A stretch of DNA of 64,000 nucleotides, taken from contig BSYQ01000005.1 of assembly GCA_030272585.1 (NCBI GenBank), positions 1,550,001 to 1,614,000 on the forward strand, written 5' to 3'. The translations under genes and the position numbers were made by a program. The notes under the pieces are model-generated. The model worked only from the letters and a program-made list of their open reading frames with translations. It had not been told where the DNA came from and did not search any database. This DNA comes from Bryopsis sp. KO-2023 (Eukaryota > Chlorophyta > Ulvophyceae > Bryopsidales > Bryopsidaceae). This document shows, piece after piece, positions 1 through 12,056 of the stretch. Every line of letters begins with the position of its first letter. Positions within the stretch are counted from its first letter, which is position 1.

Positions 1-2337
1 TTTCCATCCTTTGAAATTTTCAATCCAGCAGCATAGGGCACAATGCTCCTGGGTGGTGGCTGATAGCAGAAATCAACTCCATATATGTTTTGCTTACGTT
101 CAACCTGGTGCCCTGCAAACATAGACCATCCAAAATCAGTCACACAATAAAAAATACAGTCCATTTCTTGCTTATGTTGCATATGTTGGAAAAAAAAAAC
201 AATTATTATTATTATTATTTTGCATTCCAACAGGTTCCATTTTTCTTTTAAAAGAAGCAACTACAATATGCTCAGGTTTCAATTGACACATTTTTAACAT
301 CTCAATCTACATTTCAACGCTTTTTTTTTGTCTTCAGTTTGGCGAAAAGTGAAACAAACATACCACTGAATTGGCCTTCTGCCAGCTGCTTGTAGCGAGT
401 CACAGCAGCACAGATGATTTGAAGGGCTGTCACGACAGACGGAATTGGACCCTACCAAAACCCCAAGGCAAAAAGAAATTTAAGAAAATCATTATAATAC
501 AAAAAAAGTCCACATATATCAAGCCGAAAAAAGCTTTTTTGCTTTCAAGGTCGTATTTTTTTCCCATCCTGCATCGAGCAAGTGGGGAAAAAGATACAAA
601 AATGAAAAAAAAAATAAAAAAATAAATAAAACACAGCCTTTTGTTGATACTGAACGGACAGCTCACCTCGATGTAGAACAACCTAGATTTCTTGTTTTCG
701 ACAACTTCAGTGTAGGAATAGATAGAAGCACCAGTTTTGGAAATCAGACTTCTGACGCTTTCACCAGATGGCCCTGATATGAAACGAAAAAAATAAAAAT
801 AAAAATTCAGTTCAGAAGTAGCCCTTGGAAAAAAAATGTTTTAGAAAAAAATTATTAAAAAAAATGTATAGAAAATCTGAAAACACACATATGAATTAGT
901 CAGCATTTGAAAGTGCAAATTTTCCTCCCCGTCTGACTCACCAATAACAAACCCAGCAACAAGAAGGGTCAGCTGCACTAGGATGGCACTGCATCACCAA
1001 TGGAAGGAAAAAACACACCATCAGTGGCAAAACAAAATTTCAACTTTAGCTGTCTTCCCTGACAGACATATATATATATATATGTGTGTGCAACAGATCG
1101 ATTCGATCGAAGCAGCAATGCAATCATGGGAAAAGAGAAAAAAAGAAAAAGCAGATGCCTTGAGAATTAGCTTGTACCTTTCATTCACCACCATGGTGGC
1201 AATAATTCCTTGGTGAACATCCTCTGTCCCTTCGCCGCTTTTTCTTGGGCCTGTCAGGCAAAAAAACAACAAAATTTAATGTCCATTGTACTGCACTGTA
1301 CTGTATTGTACTGTACTGCCTGCTGTGCGATTTTTCTGGTCAAAACGTGACGATGATGGGGGTAGGCGGGTGGAAAGTCTTGTCATGAATTACCACTGGG
1401 CATGATGAATTTTAAGATCTCGCCGTTGAGCGCTGGGGAGCCGCCTCCAAACGCCGATTTGCCCGCCGCCGCGGAGGGGGGCACGGGCAAATGAACGATA
1501 TTCTGGGTGGGCTGTACGCCAATTCTGCCGAGGCCTAGGCTATGGAATTTCGCAGCATCCCCGGCAAGGCCACCCCTACGCAACGGAAACAACAAACGAC
1601 GGTGTTCCATGATCATGTCAAATTCCGCCGCCTCTTAAGAGGCCCAACAGAGAAAGATCAAAGCGCGAACACTCACGTCTTTTTCTGGCTGGCATGACCG
1701 ATGCCAGCCAGTCCCACTCCAGTCGCCGCCACGAGGCAATTGTGGTATGCGCGATTTTCAACGCCCGCTCCCGAAAATCGAGGGGTGCCCAGCCCAACGA
1801 AGGATGGAACATTCTGCGTTTCGGTCAAGACGCCAACGCCAACCTGCGGATCGAAAACATGGTCAGTCAACCATCAAATCCAGCCAAAATTCATCCCCAA
1901 CAAGGTCGCCGCCGAGCGCTCGACAGCACCCTTGTCGGAGCAGCCCGCTGGGGGCTTCCCCAGCGTCCTGACGTGACGTGACGCACCCAGTACGGGCCAA
2001 CCAGCGATCCAAACAACGAAGGAAAACAGAAGGGGGGAAACGGCAAGAATGGGCAAACCTTTGATCTGGCGCTCTCGTTTCCGACCTCGACATTCACAGG
2101 GGTCGAATTCACGCGACGGTGGTAACCTTGGCGGATCGGCCCCGCTCCCGCAACATCAAAACTCAACGCTCGATTCAAATTTCCAGGGATGCACGGCTCC
2201 CCATTATTCTGATGATGGGCCGGCGGGGTGCCGAACCCATCAAACTGCTGCGACAAGTTGCAATTCGCCCCAATCCCCCCCAGACCGTATGTTTGTCTGG
2301 CCCAATAGTCGCTGCTATTTCTCCTATGTGCTGCCAT
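1..2337 (-). CDS. KH-domain RNA-binding protein (3' part beyond window)
   Basis: Nine exons: 2337-2059, 1967-1902, 1843-1677, 1575-1394, 1250-1178, 988-942, 773-667, 451-364 and 112 to the window edge. All junction phases agree and give at least 373 residues. Exons 6 to 8 spell one KH fold: AGFVIGPSGESVRSLISKTG has the GxxG-type loop (GPSG), followed by a strand and IPSVVTALQIICAAVTRY as the last helix. KH folds bind single-stranded RNA or DNA; target and location are unknown. Behind the KH comes GVDFCYQPPPRSIVPYAAG, which looks conserved but which I cannot assign. The N-terminal 200 residues are Gly/Asn/Pro-rich and probably disordered. The ATG at 2337 is the first in frame; the frame stays open upstream without another ATG. 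The junction from 1902 to 1843 uses a poor donor (gttggg) and is the weakest. Faces the CCDC13-like gene across about 950 bp. Confidence 0.75.
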
Positions 2338-3282
2338 ACTTGATAACGTGTGTTTTCTAAAAATCACCTCCCCGTTTTTTTTTCCCCTTTTTTTTTCTTC
2401 CGAATGCAACACGGTTCTGTTTTCAACACAGGAAGGTTGATCCCGCCGATGGTCGACGAAATAGTTACGCTTTGCTGTGGTTAAAAAGGCGCTTTTCCCT
2501 GAAGCTCCCCAGTTTCTGTATCACTCCAAGTCGAGTATTGTCACTGGGTTTCGAATGACGGTCATGGGGGGTTGATGGACTGCGACAGGATTCTGGCTTC
2601 GTCCCGTATTGGAGGCTGATGGGAGGGTGGCCATCTTCCCTCCCCAGACAAGGCTGTCAAAACCATCATCCGGGGAGCCCAGCGGTTGAGTTTTTTGCGC
2701 TCGCCAAGCCAACACAGCGGGTTGGATGGAGAGATTGAAGCAGCATCTTTGCCTTCTTTTGATATTAAACTTGGCAGGATTTATTGTGAACAAGGGGGTG
2801 GGGAAGCTCTGGAGGGGTGCATGAACAAGCCCTGAAGATCACTGACAGTCCACACCCTGACAAAAATTTTCCCAGGGAGTGGGTTTACTGTAAAGTAGAA
2901 AGATCCACCTTCAACCTGAGGAAACTGGTCAAATCTTTAAAAAAACACCAAACCAAACCAAAAAAAAACACAAACCACTCCTGTATACTGCAGCTGTTGA
3001 ACTGAGGGTGGATGAAATAGAGAGGTGGAGGAGGCTTGATACATGATCAAGCCGGGCGGCATCTTCGCATGTCATCCTCTGTGTGCGTTTATTTGAAACA
3101 TTAATCATACTTCGATTGATCTATGATGTCCACTAATTGAAATCATTCATTTAGTGAACTCATTCATTGAGTGAACCGCCCATGAGCTCTCCCACGGAGC
3201 ATTTGTTCTGGACATCATTTCTGGGTCCGAAGGAGAGATTCTGCTGCAAGGCTGGACGAACCTTTGACACATTTCGAGCACC
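2338..3282. other. Intergenic, divergent promoter region
   Basis: About 950 bp between two genes transcribed away from each other. Short open frames occur (for example 2521-2793 minus), but I found no splice-consistent extension of either gene. An 18 bp box GCCGGGCGGCATCTTCGC starts at 3051 and recurs at 24209 and, in diverged form, in the tandem array (44316). A run of near-repeats of TTCATT and GTGAAC lies around 3143-3180. It probably holds both promoters. Confidence 0.5.
3051..3070 (+). repeat. Dispersed box GCCGGGCGGCATCTTCGC, copy A
   Basis: The 18 bp box is followed by ATGT. The same box with a longer shared tail is at 24209-24239, and a diverged version at 44316-44346 (and its tandem copies) ends in repeated TATGT. 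Probably the 3' end of a dispersed retroelement or SINE. Confidence 0.5.
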
Positions 3283-5899
3283 ATGCAGGAAATAATCGAA
3301 GGAAGCACAAACGAAGCTGAGTCCGACTTCATATTCGATACCGCGCATCAGGTGAGATCTTTCGACCAGGGTCGTCACGGTGACGCCTTTCCGCGGGGTC
3401 GGGAAAATACACGCAAAGCGATGTGGGATATCTCTAGTCATCCTGATCTATGCTTACAATAAAAGGGGAAAAAAAAGCTGGAGGTTCGGTTGGAATTTGA
3501 ACAGGTACGCGAACTGCAAGCCCAAAATGCACGGCTTCTGACGGTTCTGGAAGGAAAAGAGAATGAGCTGTGTAATCTGAGGTGCGTTCCGCCCTACGAT
3601 AAACGCGCGCGATTGGAAAAACACTCGGTAAATGGAAAGATGTTCGCTGACTGTGTGACGCTCGACGAGCGAAGGATTCTTTTTCGAGGCGTTTTCCCTG
3701 TGTTAGATGAAAGACGTCACATGTCCACGCACAAAAAATCAAAATTGAAAATTCGATCCGCAGGGAACCTTTGTGTTGTATCGTTCTTTCCCCTGGAAGC
3801 GTTCACTGACACCCGTACGAGCACTCTACCCTCTTTGTACCAGCAAATATGGATTTGTTTGTTTGCATATATATATCAAGTGTAAAAAACCACAAGTGAG
3901 CTGAAAAAAGGTTGTGTTTCTTACAAGGGGGATTGTCGACGCAACCGCCGAAGCGGCGGCCCATGACGCTCCCACAAAAAAAGTTCTTGAACTTGCCAAA
4001 AAGGTGCGAACGATCATATTTTTCTTCACCGAACGTCAGCTCCCATTCAAATTCCGACCAGAAGTCGCTGCGTTTCTTTTTTATGTGGTTTTGACATACT
4101 GCTGTGGGGTACAGAATCGCAACCTTCAGCTAGCGTTGCAGAATGAGCGGCAAAAAATTTCTCAATTGCGCCAGAAATTGGAGGACGCTAAGGGACCAAA
4201 TATTTCCCATGACGGCATCGACGCAGAGGTCAGCCTTCTTTGAATAAATTTTTATCCGCTATTCCACACGCAAAGGGAACAGTGTCGCTACAGTATATAT
4301 TGTATCGCTCGCTATATATCCAGATATGGGAAACTACCGTCACGGTGTGTTTAAACCTGGATTGAACTTCGCTGTTTGCCTGTGGGTTATAGGGTGTTGA
4401 AGAGATCGCGCGGGAAATTGTAAAGGAGGCGGCTGAGAATGCAGATAGGGCTGAAAAGGAAGCCAGCGCCTGGCGGGAAAAGTACAGTCAAGCGACCAAC
4501 AGAGTGTCCCAGGCTGAACAAAAGGTGTGAACCACACATCCTTTTCCTCAACCCTGGTCTAAACTGTGTTGTGATTGAATGGGCTTCTCACAAACTGGTT
4601 TCTCGACACAGCCAGGCGTATACCCTCGAAATCGAAGTCAAGAAACTCCAAAGGGCGCTGCAGCGAGAAGTCGGAGAGGATATCAGTCTGACCGAAATTC
4701 TGGACAATGAATCTGATTGGAGAGGCCGGGCCCAAAAGATAATCGCACTTCAAGACAAGCTAAAGGAAATGAGGGCGGCGCAGGTCTACCAACATATTCA
4801 CAGACTTCTGTTGCTGCCAGAATAAATAAGCCAACGCCAGCTCCTTTTTCTTTCTTGTGGTGGTCGATTGCCGATCAAAAAGCGGTTTTGACACCCCGTT
4901 TTTCCGACCACAGGGCATCCCAAATCATGCAGGGGTTTCTTCCAGTCGAAAGAATTTGGAGCGCATGGCGAGGGATAGGCGCGACGAAGTGGACGCGCTC
5001 AATGCTGAACTGAAACGAGCGCAAGAAGACCTCAAGTTGGAGAGGCAAAATTCCGAGAAAGCCGTCTGCCGCCGAAAAGTTATGGAGCGAGAGGTTAGAT
5101 CTGATAAGCAGGGTGCAAACCCGATTCTGATTTTTTTTTTCTGTCGTTGCTATATTGTTGAGAAGAAAGATACAAAAATATGCAACACACCTCGCACTAC
5201 TGAATGCAAGAAAAACAATAAGCTTCTGCGCATGCAGTGGTTATATATTCTGTATGCGAGAATCCCCACGTTAACATTTCTGTAGTCAACATGAACAGCC
5301 GCCTCACAGCTCTGACTTCAACAGTTCCAGTTTTTTTGCCCCTCTTGCTATAATAACCTCGCCTGAAATTGAACTTTTCAGGTGCGAGGGATGAAAGACA
5401 AGCTGTCGATTTTGCTGGAGAAAACTACCAACGACGATAAACTCGTTGCAGCCCTCAAAGGAGAACTCGGCGTTTTTCAGAAAAAACCAAAATCCACGGC
5501 TCAGAACAGGTGACTTTTCTTTTCACCGGTTGAGCATCCCCCACGAACTCCAATCGAATTAGCGTTATGCTTAGGTTCGTCCAACCCCCCCCCCCCCACA
5601 CACACACTTCATTTTATTTCATTCCAATTTTCATTTTTTTTTGTGTGTGTTGAGCTGCTGGATGAAGGTTGTGGTAAAATGAAATTTTGGCACAAAATAT
5701 ATATATATATTTGTTATATATATATATATAACTGTGCAGGGAAGAGGTGTGGGATTTGCAACGTCTCTGTGAAAAGAGGGAAGCTCAGATAAAGAAGCAG
5801 GAACAAATCATTCTCGAACTGGCTAGCCGCGTCAATCCAAGCGAAAACGAGCCAAAAAATAGTTCTCCTCAAAACCGGCCGAAAGAAGCGGCACAATGA
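3283..5899 (+). CDS. CCDC13: CCDC13-like ciliary coiled-coil protein
   Basis: Nine exons: 3283-3351, 3505-3581, 3928-4003, 4115-4228, 4393-4524, 4616-4783, 4914-5093, 5382-5509 and 5740-5899. Every junction keeps phase and gives 367 residues ending in TGA. Nearly the whole product is heptad-like coiled coil. The stretch LQREVGEDISLTEIL followed by DWRGRAQKIIALQDKLKEM matches the hallmark block of animal CCDC13 (REVGEDINVQQLL, then TWRGRAQQILVLQSK), as I recall that sequence. In animals CCDC13 is a centriolar-satellite protein needed for cilium assembly, so a flagellated organism is implied. The protein is about half the length of the human one, which has 715 residues. The ATG at 3283 gives MQEIIEG; no other start fits exon 1. 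Introns are 78 to 346 bp, T-rich before the acceptor. Confidence 0.9.
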
Positions 5900-7186
5900 T
5901 GTGGAGGTCTCTACTGGCTGCTTCTTATGTAAAATATGGAAAGGTGCTTCGTAAATTTCAAGTGATTTTCCATTTGGACCCTTTTTTTCGCTTGATTGCG
6001 GATCTTTCTGTTCTGTTGTTTCCCTTTGGTGTAGATATATATATTTTTTTTGCACAGAAGCATGTCTGATTGTTTTTCTCAAGGCGTTTATGATTTCCAA
6101 ACACAAAGACGCCACCAGGAAACTTGAACCCACACAGCAGCTGTGAGCTGTCTATATATATATTCGACTCTTTTTCAATTATTTTTAGTGCAAGGCGGCA
6201 GATGATTCCCTAATCCAAGAAACAAAACGAATGTATGCAAGCCTCCGTACCATTTCTAACCTCAAAATTTGAGTGTTGAAATCACCAAGTGCTCCATTTC
6301 TAACCTCAAATTTGAGTGTTGAATCACCAAGTGCTCCTTTTTTAGGAAAAAACAAACAAACAAGAAGAGGTTGATCTCATTCAAAACTCACTCTACTTTT
6401 ACTGGCTAAAAGGAAAACAGAGAAGAAAAAAATACATATCTGAACAGCTCTCCATATTAGCCTTCAAACAGGCACAGGAAAAAAACCCGACAAGGGAATT
6501 CAAATTTCAATTTCTAGCACGACCACTCATACAATATCAAAACCTCTAGTTACAACGAAATGCCCCTTTTTGATTCCCCGTTCCAATTCAGACCCTCACT
6601 TAAAGCAATAAAACTTTCACTTTTTCGATCGGCTCATTGCTTCCCTTTTTCTCTAAGGCTGACGAGCTCGGCACAGTCGTTTTCCACAGTCGTTTCTTTT
6701 TCATTTTTTTAAATTCTTTTATTACTTTGATTTATTCATTACTGGGAATTTTTTTTCCAAGGGGGAACACGCTCAAAAATAAAATCGGCCTTTGAAAGAA
6801 AATTAGAGAGGAAAAAACAGCATATTAGCACGAGGGTAATATTTATAGTTAAAAAAAATAAGAAGAAGAAGATCAACCCAAGACGAGCTGAATCGATTGT
6901 CAAACAAAGCCAAAATTTTCTTTTTTTCTCGTTTTCTCTATTTTTTTTTTCTTTTTCCGTTCCCCCTTCGAGCAAAAAAAAAAACGAAAGATATGGAAAT
7001 CTGTTGCTGGAACTATTTTTCTTTAACAAAAAAAACACATTTCGGTCAGCCTCCCTTCGGCCTCTTGTTTTTTTTTCTTTTTCCCTAAGGGGGTGGGGCT
7101 GGGGAAGTTTCAGCACTGGAAAAGAAAAACACTATAACCCCCCCCCCCAAAAAAAAAACAACAAAACAAAACAACAGAGAAATGTG
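5900..7186. other. Intergenic between two convergent genes
   Basis: Region between the stops of the CCDC13-like gene and the minus-strand glycoprotein gene. AT-rich, with many A and T runs. Apart from a 44/42 bp direct repeat at 6250-6335 and TA-dinucleotide runs near 6035 and 6150, I see no gene, RNA or terminal repeat. Confidence 0.5.
6250..6335. repeat. Two-copy direct repeat, 44 and 42 bp
   Basis: Unit 1 (6250-6293) and unit 2 (6294-6335) both begin CCATTTCTAACCTCAAA and end ATCACCAAGTGCT. They differ by two single-base length changes in A runs. A simple local duplication. Confidence 0.85.
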
Positions 7187-10100
7187 CTAGAAGAATTTTC
7201 GAAACGAAGTGTTCCAACTGCCCCCTTGCCGTCTGCTGTTTGCTCTGTTTCTTTTTCTTGGCTTTTGATTCGAACCCTGTTTTCTTTGTCGTTGCTTGGG
7301 TCGCGGGTTTTTTGTGAATTTCTTCTTGTGCTGGTCAGAATCATCGGTCCCATTGACAGGCTGCAAACAAAACAGCAAAAAACCGATTTAAAAAAAAAAA
7401 CAAAACCCAAAAAACGATTTTCCTAGCAACTTTCAAGTTTTTTTCTCCTTTGTTTTTTTGGTCAATTATTTCAAAAAATCGAGGTGGAAAGCCCCAACTG
7501 ATAAACCACCGAGAAAACCTGAAAACAACCATGTTGGAAACACATTTTTTTCAATTATTATAATAATTTTTTTTTTTTTTGGGGGGGGGGGGAGTGGGGA
7601 AATTGGGAGGGAGAGGACTTGATTTCTTGATTATTGTTTTTCACCTTGCTTTCGAGTTGCGCGACGATTTCTTCAGCTTTCGCTGCAACTTCTGGGTCGA
7701 CCGTATCCACGGCTGCTTGTTGGTGTTTGATCGCATGCTTCTTGGAGCCCTCCGTAATGTTAACCGCCGCCTTGGCAGCTTCCGCCAAAGTGCTCAATGT
7801 GTTTGGGTCAGATTCCACATTATCCACACCCTCCGCTTTGTTTTTGATCTGTTTTTTTTTTTTTTTTTTTTAATAAATAAAAAAAAAAGTCACAAAAAGA
7901 AAGGCAGGAGAAGTGTTAACGAGTGTTAAGAGGAACGATCACGGAAAATTTTGCAGAATGGGGACCTTCGTTTATTCTTGAGCGGAAGGCCTATGACTGA
8001 CATGCATCCACGGAGCTGTAAGCCTTGATTGTAATAAACACTGGCAAAAAAATTGAATTTGAAATGGAATTTAGTTTATATTTATTTTATATTTATATAT
8101 TTTATATTATTTTTGTTTCTTTTTTTTTTAATTCCATTTTTCATGTGAATTTACCCCTGATATTTGCTGAATGACGGCTTCTGCTTGCTCCTTCCCATCG
8201 TCATCATCCCGGTCGCTATTTTTAGAAACGCCCATATCCTCTGTTTGATCAGCCTCGAGCAGCTCCTCCTCCGCAGCCCCAAATTGCAAAATAGCATCTA
8301 TTAAGTTGAAAAAAAAATAAAAAAAATCCTTAACTGAACGGAAAAAAAAAAAAAAGAGTCGGAAGAAAAAGGGCTGACCAATCGTATTGGACGTAAAGTT
8401 TTTATTTTCGACGGCATTTTCCCATTCAGAAGTAAATAGATGATATAATTTTCCAGTAACGAAAAAAAAAAAAAAGAAGTAAAGACTGCATTTTGAATTG
8501 TTTAAAAAACAACTAAATATAAATCCATATCCACAGCTATCCATATATATATCTATATATACTTTTTTATTTTTTCCCTGTTTTCTTGGGGGAGGGTAGA
8601 GGGGGGCGGTCAGCAAGCATACAATGTGGTGATGTGCTATTTATAGCGAAAACCCGTCGTAAGAAAATCCGGAATGAAAAAATAAAAATAAATAAATACC
8701 TTTCTCTTCTTTGGTTTGCAACAGGGCTTCTTGGAAAGCCCAAGTTTTTGTCGGGTTTTCCTTCCTGTCAGTCACCACCGTCGACAAAACATCCAGCACC
8801 TCCGAAGTTTGATTGGTGGCCGCTTGATGCAAAGCCTCATTAGTCATTTGCAACGCCAATGCCGAGGAGGCCGTGGCATTCACTGCTCTATACATAGCAC
8901 CCACCGCTTCTTTTTTCAACTGCAAATGTACAGCAAAAAAACAAACAAAAAAAACACATGTTGAAATCGATGGGTCGAACTTTTTGTCAACGGACTTTTT
9001 TAAAACAGATCAACACAAATTTAGGGCTACTTTTACAGAACCCTCACACCTACAGCTTTTACCAAACAGTGTTTAGCAATTTTTTGCACGATTTTTTTCT
9101 GGATGAAAAGAAATTCCACTTATTTTATTAATTTTTAATTATTTTTTCGCTAAAATAGAGTATTTTCTATTATTTTTTTCAGCGGAAAAGAAACACCAAA
9201 AAAAGCCTTATCACCTGGGCATCCCCAGCACCCCGTTCTTTCGCTGCTGCTATGACTTCCTCCACTTCTGTCAGGATTTTGAGCGTTTCTTTGATGGCCA
9301 CCATCGCACCCTGGACTTCTGCTTTTAGTTGAGTGAGTGTGGCTTCGGAAGAAGTTTCCCCCTCGTTCGTTTTGATCGACACCCCCAACGCTGTTTTGAG
9401 CTCTTCCACAATATCTCCTATTTGCCTGTGTAAAAAACAGAAAGAAAACAAGAATGACAGTCAAAAAAACAGTCACAAAAAATCAAACCGTGCTGAGCCA
9501 TCGGCGCACGTTGCGCTGATCCGATCGGGGACAGTCCATCCACTTGCGTTCCATTCGAAAAAAAAAAACACACATTTCTATTTTTTTTTTTAACGCTTAG
9601 TCATAACAAAAGGATGAGGGGGCACTGCAAGTTCAAGAACCAAGTTGGAAAATCTGAAAAAAGGTCGCAAAAAAACACCACATCCAAGCACATTCCTCAG
9701 AAATTGCCATGCATCAAAAACAAAGGTTGCGGATGCTTACTTGCCAACAAGATCGTCCTCTGCACTTCCATCAACCTTCGTATCGTTGTGACTCTGTTAC
9801 ACAAAAAAAACCCAAACACACACAGGTAAATCAGCGTTTCTTGCTTATGCTTTCACATCAATGTCCATTTCCTCACGGTCAGTCATACCAGCCCCTCCCT
9901 CCCGCCCCGATGCAACAAAGAGTGACCTCAGCCTGTAGTCAGACACTCTGCAGGGATACGCACATCACAGGTATACATATTATGACTAATATAATCAACC
10001 ATCCATCGACTGATCGACTTTCATTCCAGACTGACCCTGGCCGCCTCCACCAACCGATCGCCTTTTTTGTGTTTTTTTCCAAAAAGATGAACCAGTTACA

Positions 10101-11712
10101 GAAAGGCCATCGGCACAACAACTGACAGCGGAGTCATAGAAACCCAAAAATTCTTTTTACCTTGATTTGTTCTAGCCCAGCGTCCAAGTCATCCTTGATG
10201 CCGGAAAGAGTGACCAGCGTTCCCCTCAAATGCGCCCTCACAGCATTCAGATTGTCGATCACTCCATCTAAAATCGACATGCGAAAAAACACACACACAT
10301 TTGCCAACAAAAACAACCCATCAGGGAAGGAAAAGCAAGATCCGGACTTCGATTGCAGCCATGCAGTCACTCCTATATATAAAAATATAGATAGATAAAA
10401 TAGTTAAAAAAGTATATGTATGTATACATATATATATTTCTGAAAAGAGGGGATGTGGAATGCAGTCACTGATCAATCGTTCAGAAAGGAAAAAAAAGAA
10501 GCAATCATCGGCAAGAATGAAAAAAAAACGTCGCAATCCCCCATAGATGTTGTGTGGCGGGACGATCGACGTCTGATTGCTGTTGCTGATGTGGATGGAC
10601 TGTATATATATTTTATATAGTATATATATAAAAAGTAATACATATAGCTGCACCTAGAGTTTTCCTCTCTTCTCGCTCCTGATGGTGCTGCTCGAATTTC
10701 TTGGCGACATCCCACACAGCCACCGGCTTGCGTTCCTCCTCCGTCGAAATCGTCGCATTCAAAACTGCAGCTGTGTCCTGGATGGCTTGCAAAGATGCCG
10801 CAGCATCCCCTTGAACGCCCCCTGTAACAGCCCCCCGAACAAATATTAAACAGCGATTTTTGGAGGATGGGTGTTGTTGCTCCTTTGGTTTTCTGGACGT
10901 TCCACTGGCGACGAGCAGTCCATATTTGGAAAAGTATTAAAAAAATTAAAAATTAGGAAAATTACTGAAGGTTTTACTGTTCTTCCAGAATTTTGGAATT
11001 TTTTTTTGTCGAGATAAAAGCTAATTATTTTGTGTTTTTGATTTGTTTTTTTCGAGGAGCACAGAGTTCTCTGACAGAATGCCACTTCAGTTTTGGCATT
11101 CCGTTCACTGTCATTTAAAAAAAAAAGGAGGAGAAAGGGGGGGAGGGGGAAAGGGGGGGGATCTGCTGTTCTCACCGAGGTTGGCTGTTGCATTATGAAC
11201 GACATCCACTGTGATGGAAACATCCTTGGCTTTCTTTTCGACTGCGGAGGCTTCTTCGACGTTTTTTCCCCTTTCCACCAGTTCTTGAGCCAACTGCACC
11301 ACTTCGTTCTCCTCGTGAACAGCCCCTGTGTACCAAAAAAAAAAAGAAAAGAAAAAACAAACACGATTGGAATTCCTTCGATTTGCTCGCAGCTGCGACG
11401 ATGCCATAATCGGATAAGTTTTTTTCAGGAAGCTTCCGTTTTTTTGTTCAGGTTAATTAAAACATCGTCTGTTTTTTTTAATTGCTTTTCCAAATTATAA
11501 CAAATTCATCGTGACTGCCCGCCCTTCATGTCATTTCTTGTTCCCGATGTCTGAGCATATTTTTCAATTTCTGGTGTTTTTTCCTTTTTTTTTTCCCTGA
11601 CAAACACACGTACGGAGAGTGGCTGTTGTGCAAATGGCCCCTGCAGAAACCCCAAAGAGCAACAGCAAGACTGCTTTCCTCCTCCTCCAAATCCATTGTG
11701 ATGAAGTTCTGT
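7187..11712 (-). CDS. Predicted secreted/lumenal alanine-rich coiled-coil glycoprotein
   Basis: Exons: 11712-11614 (start exon not found), 11325-11176, 10821-10654, 10267-10161, 9793-9741, 9425-9215, 8919-8700, 8297-8155, 7848-7645 and 7360-7187 (TAG). All junction phases agree, giving about 509 residues. The first exon reads WRRRKAVLLLLFGVSAGAIC, a good signal peptide (basic, hydrophobic, small residues). The rest is long Ala/Glu/Lys/Gln-rich helices with few aromatic residues, likely coiled coil. N-glycosylation sequons occur in seven exons (NAT three times, NDT, NQT, NIT, NGT), fitting passage through the ER. The last about 50 residues are strongly basic (KKKFTKNPRPKQRQRKQGS, then Arg/Asn-rich). 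I do not recognise the family. The initiator ATG must be in an upstream exon: a TGA lies in frame just before the acceptor at 11713. Confidence 0.7.
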
Positions 11713-12056
11713 CTGTGTACAACACTCATGCTGTTAGATGGGATCGGGTATGGAAAAAAGGAGGTCAAAAAAAAGGGGGAAAGAAAAGGAAAGGGGAGGT
11801 TTATTCTCCGATCGCAAGAAAAATTATCGATTTCTTTAAGGAATGCTCATTTTACTTTTAGCACAATAACATCATCTCACCTTGCTATTTGATTAAAAAA
11901 ATACAAATCTGAGCGAAATGAACAGTGCCCTCCCCCCCCCCCCCAAAAAAAAAAAAAGAAAGGAAAAAGGAAGAAAAGGATGATTCTCACCACTTTTTTT
12001 TAATGTGCGACCCAACCCCCCCCCAAAAAAAAAAGAAAAGAAAAAAAAAAAAAAAG
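11713..12056. other. Intergenic / missing 5' exon region
   Basis: Low-complexity spacer between the transporter stop and the glycoprotein gene. It has poly-C, poly-A and GAAA-rich tracts (11930-12055). A possible donor (caag|gtgaga) lies near 11877-11882 on the minus strand and could belong to an untranslated first exon of the glycoprotein gene, but no ATG precedes it. Confidence 0.35.
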
